64,000 nt of DNA. Source: Raphanus sativus (taxonomy: Eukaryota > Streptophyta > Magnoliopsida > Brassicales > Brassicaceae). The notes beneath the pieces are model-generated. The model did not search any database. It saw only the letters and a program-made list of their open reading frames with translations, and had not been told where the DNA came from. Positions 59,050 to 64,000 of this stretch are shown one piece after another. The DNA is taken from assembly GCF_000801105.2 (NCBI RefSeq), contig NC_079516.1:10788001-10852000 (forward strand), given 5' to 3'. The number at the start of each line of letters is the position of its first letter. Positions within the stretch are counted from its first letter, which is position 1. The position numbers and the translations under genes are program-made.

Positions 59050-62000
59050 TATTTATTTATTTGAATAGAAATGATGGTGGAGATTTATGCTTGGCAGACA
59101 GTGCAACTAGTCACACAATTCTGAAAAATAAGAAACATTTCTCTCATTTGATAAATAGAGAAGCAAGTGTGAGCACTATAACAGGAAGTGCAAAAATAAT
59201 TGAAGGCTCTGGAAGAGCAAATATAATACTTCCTATGGGAGCACAACTTGAAATAGTTGATGCATTGTATTCCCCTAAGTCTCAAAGAAACTTATTGAGT
59301 TTCAAAAATATTCGCAGATGAATATCATATTGAGACAATGAATGAAGAAAATATTGAATTTCTTCATATTACAAGTATTATCCATGACTCTAAGAAAGTA
59401 GTAGAAAGACTACCAGCATTCTCCACTGGATTGTATTACACTAAGATTAGTACAATTGAGGCAAATGCCATTGTAAACCAGAAGTTTACTGAAAACATTA
59501 CTGTTTGGCATGACCGGTTAGGCCATCCCGGTTCAACAATGATGCGGAAATAATCACAAATTCATATGGACATCCACTAAAGAACCAGAAGATTCTTTCC
59601 AATGATTTTTCATGTGCTGTTTGTTCTCAAGGAAAATTGATCATAAAGCCTTCACCAGCCAAGATATTTCATGAATCAATAAACTTTCTGGAACGTATTC
59701 AAGGAGACATTTGTGGGCCGATTCACCCACCATGTGGAACCTTCAGATATTTTATGGTTCTGATTGACGCATCAACAAGATGGTCACATGTTTCTTTGTT
59801 ATCAACTCGCAACCTGGCGTTTGCGAGACTGCTTGTTCAGTTGATCAAATTACGAGCACACTTTCCAGATGTTCCCTTAAAAGCAATTCGCCTAGACAAT
59901 GCTGGTGAATTCATGTCTCAGGCTTTTAATGATTATTGCATGTCTATTGGGATAAGTGTTGAACATCCTGTAGCACATGTTCACACACAAAATGGTTTAG
60001 CTGAATCGTAAATTAAACGTCTTCAGTTGATTGCTAGACCACCACTTATGAAATCAAAACTCACAGTCTCTGCATGGGGGCATGCTATACATGCAGCAGC
60101 ATTGATTCGCATAAAGCCAACGAGTAATCATCAGTTTTCCCCATCACAATTGATTATGGGTCAAGAGCCAAATATTTCTCATCTTAAGATATTTGGATGT
60201 GCAGTATATGTTCCAATTGCTCCACCACAGCGAACTAAAATGGGACCTCAAAGGAGGTTAGGAATATATGTTGGATATGATTATGCATCAATCATTAAGT
60301 ATTTAGAGCCATCCACATGGGATTTATTTAAGGTCCGATTCGCAGATTGTCATTTTAATGAGTCTGTTTTTCCAACATTAGGGGAAGAGAAAAAACAGTT
60401 GGGAAAAGATATTAACTGGAATGAATTATCATTATCTTATCTTGATCCTCGAACTAAAGAATGTGACTTAGAAGTCCAAAAGATAATTCATTTACAAAGC
60501 TTAGCGAACCAGTTGCCAGATGCATTTACTGACCCAAAGAAAGTGACCATGTCACATTTCCCAGCTATAGATGCTCCAGTTAGAATGAATGTCCAAGAAA
60601 GACAAAATCAACCTGCTAATGAGTCTAAGACACGCCTGAAGCGTGGTAGACCTGTCGGTTCTAAAGATAAAAATCCTCGAAAAAGAAAAGGAGCAGAAAT
60701 TGGCAATAATGAAACCGAGGTAATAACTACGAATGAAAAATCTCCAGAAGAGAACATGACACCAAAGGAAATTCAGGTACCTGATAATGAAGAGATCTCA
60801 ACCAACTTTTTCATGTCTGGAATAAAATGGAACAGAAATCAAATCGACGTCGATGATAATTTTGCATACAAAGTAGCAGTTGATCTTATGGACGAGGATC
60901 ATGAACCAAAATCTATTGAAGAGTGTACACGAAGAAGTGATTGGCCAAAATGGAAAGAAGCAATAGATGCTGAATTAAAATCTTTTGCAAAGAGAACAGT
61001 GTTTGAACATGTAGTCCGTACACCTAAAGGTGTGAAACCAGTGGGTTATAAATGGGCTTTTGTACGAAAGAGAAATGAAAACGGTGAGATTGTGAGATAC
61101 AAAGCACGTTTAGTTGCTCAAGGATTTTCACAAATACCCGGGAATTTATTATGAGGAAACATACTCTCCTGTGGTGGATGCTACTACATTCAGGTTCCTT
61201 ATCAGTCTGGCGATAAAAGAAGGACTTGATTTACACTTAATGGATGTAATCACAGCTTACTTATATGGCCCACTGGATACTGATATTTACATGAAAGTCC
61301 GTGAAGGATTTAAACTGCCTGAAGCATAAAATTCTAATTCTCGAGAAAGTTATAGCATAAAGTTAAATCGATCTCTTTATGGACTGAAACAGTCAGGACG
61401 TATGTGGTATAATCGTCTAAGTGAGTACTTGTTGAAAGAAGGCTATAAAAACGATCCTATCAGTCCATGCATCTTTATAAAGAGATTTGAAAAAAGATAT
61501 GTTATCATTGCAGTGTATGTTAATGATTTGAACATCATTGGAACTCCTGAAGAGATCTCACATACAATAGAATACTTGAAGAAAGAATTTGAGATGAAGG
61601 ATCTAGGAAAAACAAGATTTTGTTTGTGACTACAAATTGAGCACCTCAAGAATGTAATCTTAGTGCATCAAGAAACTTACACAAAAAGGTGGCTAAACGA
61701 TTTTCTATGGATCAAGCACATCCTTTGAGTAGTCCAATGGTTGTAAGATCACTCGATGTGAATAAATATCCCTTCCGCCCTAGAGAAAAGGATGAAGAGG
61801 TTCTTGGTCCTGAAGTACCATACTTAAGTGTAATAAGGGCATTAATGTATCTTGCCAGTCAAACAAGACCTGATATATCATTTGCAGTGAATCTATTGGC
61901 AATGTTTAGTTCATTCCCAACTCGTAGGCATTGGAATGGGATAAAACATATACTTCGTTGCCTCTAAGGTACGAAAGACATGGGTATATTCTTTCTAATC

Positions 62001-62620
62001 TATCAACAGAAGATTTGATTGGTTTTGCAGATGCTGGGTACATGTATGATCCCCACAATGCTAGATCACAAACAGGATATGTGTTTACTTGTGGTGGAAC
62101 TGCTATCTCTTGGCGTTCGACGAAGCAAACCATTGCAGCTACTTCTTCCAACCACGCAGAGATTTTAGCCATTCATGAAGCTAGTCGCGAGTGTGTATGG
62201 TTAAGATCAGTCATTCCACATATACGAGAAAATTGTGGTCTATCTACGGGAAAAGGAGCCCCAACAGTCATGTATGAGGACAATGCTGCATGTATCGCTC
62301 AACTCAAAGATGGATACATCAAAGGAGACAGGACAAAGTACATTGTACCGAAATTCTTTTTCACTCATGATCTACAGAAAATGGCGATGTTCGTGTTGTT
62401 CAAGTTCGTTCAAGTGAAAATCTGGCTGACTTATTCACCAAGGCGCTACCCACTGCTACTTTCAAGAAGTTGGTTCATCTTATCGGATTACGTCGTCTCA
62501 AGGATCTTGACGTCTGTACATATGAGGGGAAGTAATTGCGCGCTGCACTCTTTTTCCCTTAACCTTGGTTTTTCCCATTGGATTTTCCTGGTGAGGTTTT
62601 TAATGAGCAGCATCTTACGC
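59050..62620 (+). pseudogene. Copia pol (protease, integrase, RT, RNase H), broken
   Basis: The protease block LCLADSATSHTIL is at about 59085. The integrase zinc/pre-integrase segment VWHDRLGHPGSTMMRK is at about 59505. The integrase core (GDICGPIHPP, RLDNAGEF) is at 59700-59915, followed by a stop at about 60009. The RT runs from about 60900 (ECTRRSDWPKWKEAIDAELK) with a frameshift near 61130. Its catalytic block at about 61515 is YVND where the family has YVDD. RNase H (YEDNAACIAQLKDGYIKGDR) is at about 62270. Several frameshifts plus the changed Asp make it inactive. Confidence 0.9.
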
Positions 62621-62643
62621 GCATAATAGACATCAAGGGAAAG

Positions 62644-62821
62644 TGTTATATTTACATTTATTGTGATGTCGATTATAGGAAGTCTTGCTCACCAAGATTT
62701 ACTTGTACTTGGTCTCCAAGCTAAACTCTCTCATTGTATCACTATATAAGGAGTTCATTATTCATGGAATAAGACACACAAATTCCTCTTTTCTCTTCTA
62801 TTTTATTCTTTACTCAAAACA
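62644..62821 (+). repeat. 3' LTR of the Copia element
   Basis: Same 178-bp length as the 5' LTR, with five substitutions. Confidence 0.95.
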
Positions 62822-63048
62822 TGTTACATTTTAATATTTATTAAAACAAAATGAATAAAAACAGTAACCCACAAAAAGATAAACACAATCTGATCATTTA
62901 TAAAGCTGAGAAGTATTGAACAAGGCAAAAAAATGCCAAAAATGAATAACGTATAAATCTATAACCGGTACTTAAACAATTACGTTGATTAGTACTAAAA
63001 TAAAAACTAAAAATGTATTAAACACCCGCACGGATATGCGGGTCAAGC
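62822..63048 (+). mobile_element. Helitron-like 3' terminus (hairpin)
   Basis: CCCGCA-CGGATA-TGCGGG (63025-63042) is a perfect 6-bp-stem hairpin, followed by tcaagc. This resembles Brassicaceae Helitron ends. The expected CTAG is CTAC here. The left limit is unknown. Confidence 0.4.
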
Positions 63049-64000
63049 TCTACTATATAATAAAATTAGGGTCTCACAAGGATTGCCTTCGTAAATGTTT
63101 AAATTGATATTAGGTTAGCTTTAAGGGTTGGTTATATATTTTGTGTGAACCATTATTTTCCATGTGATTTTTGCTAATATAGGATTTTACTATAGTTATG
63201 ATTTTTTAAATGAGACAATGTTTTATTTATATTTAGATGGTATAATTACTATTTTTGTTTGATTTATTTTAAGTCATTAATTAGCATATCTAATCTAATC
63301 TATTAATTTAGATTCTTATTTTTTTATCTATTATACAAAAGTCATATTGGACCATTTCATTAACAACATACCAAATTAAACTAAATAGGTGTATTGGATG
63401 AACCAACCTAATTAATTAACAATGTCTAATTTTTTTCTTTCAAAAATGACTACGAAGAAGAGATTTTATTTTAATCTACGAAGAAGAGATTTTATTTTAA
63501 TCTCAGTTTTGAGACAATTGAAGGTGGTTTACAATTACACTTAATCCGGAAGAATCGGATCTTCCAAATGGGTTTTGGGTTTCTCTGACATGGGAGATCG
63601 TGAGACATTACTCTCGGGTGTATGAGGTGTTGAGACCATAAGTCCGGAAATAAATGTGTTGGACGTTGCTTTGTGGTTGCACAAGTCATGAGGTGTTATG
63701 ACGTACCGTTATCTTATTGGTTGGAGATATTAATTATGATTTGGCAAGATATAATTATTGCAGCTTAGAGATAAGGTTGAATCATGAGATTTAAAGTTAT
63801 CAAAATTAAAACGATGATTGGCTCGAGAGGTTAAAGGGGTCAAGCTTTGAGAGTTTGTCTCAGGGTTTTTGAGTGCAGAGAGAAAACAGTGTTGTGTCGA
63901 AGTTGAACAAGATTTTGGATGCTGAACAAGTCGGGAAACTTGGTTGTTAGTTTAAGGTTGGGTAGATTAGAAATTGATCAGTGTCGATTCACATGTTGTG
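63049..64000. other. Intergenic DNA to window end, possible Helitron 5' start at 63049
   Basis: TCTACTATATAATAAAATTA resembles a Helitron 5' end. The remainder has no recognised gene. An exact 26-bp tandem duplication lies at 63450-63475/63476-63501. The last 300 bp are GC-richer but no family is recognised. Confidence 0.35.
63450..63501 (+). repeat. Exact 26-bp tandem duplication
   Basis: The unit starting ctacgaagaagagatttt is present twice, head to tail. Confidence 0.95.

Larger units (their letters stand above)
57049..62821 (+). mobile_element. Full-length Ty1/Copia LTR retrotransposon, inactivated
   Basis: LTRs 57049-57226 and 62644-62821 are both 178 bp (TGTTATATTT to CTCAAAACA) and differ at five positions. 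A 5-bp duplication TGTTA flanks the element (57044-57048 and 62822-62826). A purine tract AAGGGAAAG precedes the right LTR. The internal order gag, protease, integrase, RT, RNase H is that of Ty1/Copia. Coding is broken by several frameshifts and stops. Confidence 0.95.

Overview
The window is plant nuclear DNA, almost certainly from Brassica or a close relative in the Brassicaceae. The evidence is intron-containing genes with GT-AG (and two GC-AG) introns, AT-rich intergenic DNA full of plant transposons, and encoded proteins that are nearly identical to Arabidopsis thaliana proteins I know. It holds seven host genes in about 64 kb. About half of the window is recognisable transposon or repeat sequence.

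Layout, left to right. (1) 1-3,674, minus: 5' eleven exons of a DUF2045/KIAA0930-like gene that runs off the left edge. (2) 3.8-12.4 kb: transposon-rich, with a LINE relic, a two-ORF PIF/Harbinger relic carrying a nested LINE-derived insertion, and a Harbinger-type MITE. (3) 12,556-13,753, plus: cytosolic ribosomal protein uS5 (RPS2). (4) 14,450-18,059, minus: RXW8, an OSCA/CSC1-like (DUF221) channel. (5) 19.9-22.4 kb: a decayed LINE. (6) 22,872-25,238, minus: TPK1, a vacuolar two-pore K+ channel gene whose first coding exon is interrupted by a 1.2-kb TRIM-type LTR element. (7) 25.2-34.2 kb: Helitron-like elements, MITEs and low-complexity DNA. (8) 34,269-37,796, minus: AAP1 amino-acid permease. 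(9) 41,316-45,236, plus: a BRF1-like TFIIB-family Pol III factor, 18 exons. (10) 45,259-47,787, minus: a Helitron that begins 22 bp after the BRF stop codon and carries exon fragments of the chromatin remodeller gene DDM1. (11) 49,746-51,847, plus: HEMA1, glutamyl-tRNA reductase, with a MITE in intron 2 and a 1.74-kb Mutator-like TIR element just downstream. (12) 57,049-62,821, plus: a full-length but broken Ty1/Copia retrotransposon.

HEMA1, AAP1, RPS2 and RXW8 are, from memory, in the same relative order as Arabidopsis At1g58290-At1g58520, so the host backbone looks like a conserved ancestral block. TPK1 and the BRF-like gene do not belong to that block in Arabidopsis as far as I recall. The genes are unrelated housekeeping or transport functions and are not operon-like. 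Their visible interactions are with the transposons: the TRIM breaks TPK1, the Helitron abuts the BRF 3' end, and MITE/MULE insertions sit in and next to HEMA1.

No tRNA, rRNA or CRISPR array was recognised. All exon boundaries were derived by eye from splice motifs and reading frame; no transcript or database comparison was possible.
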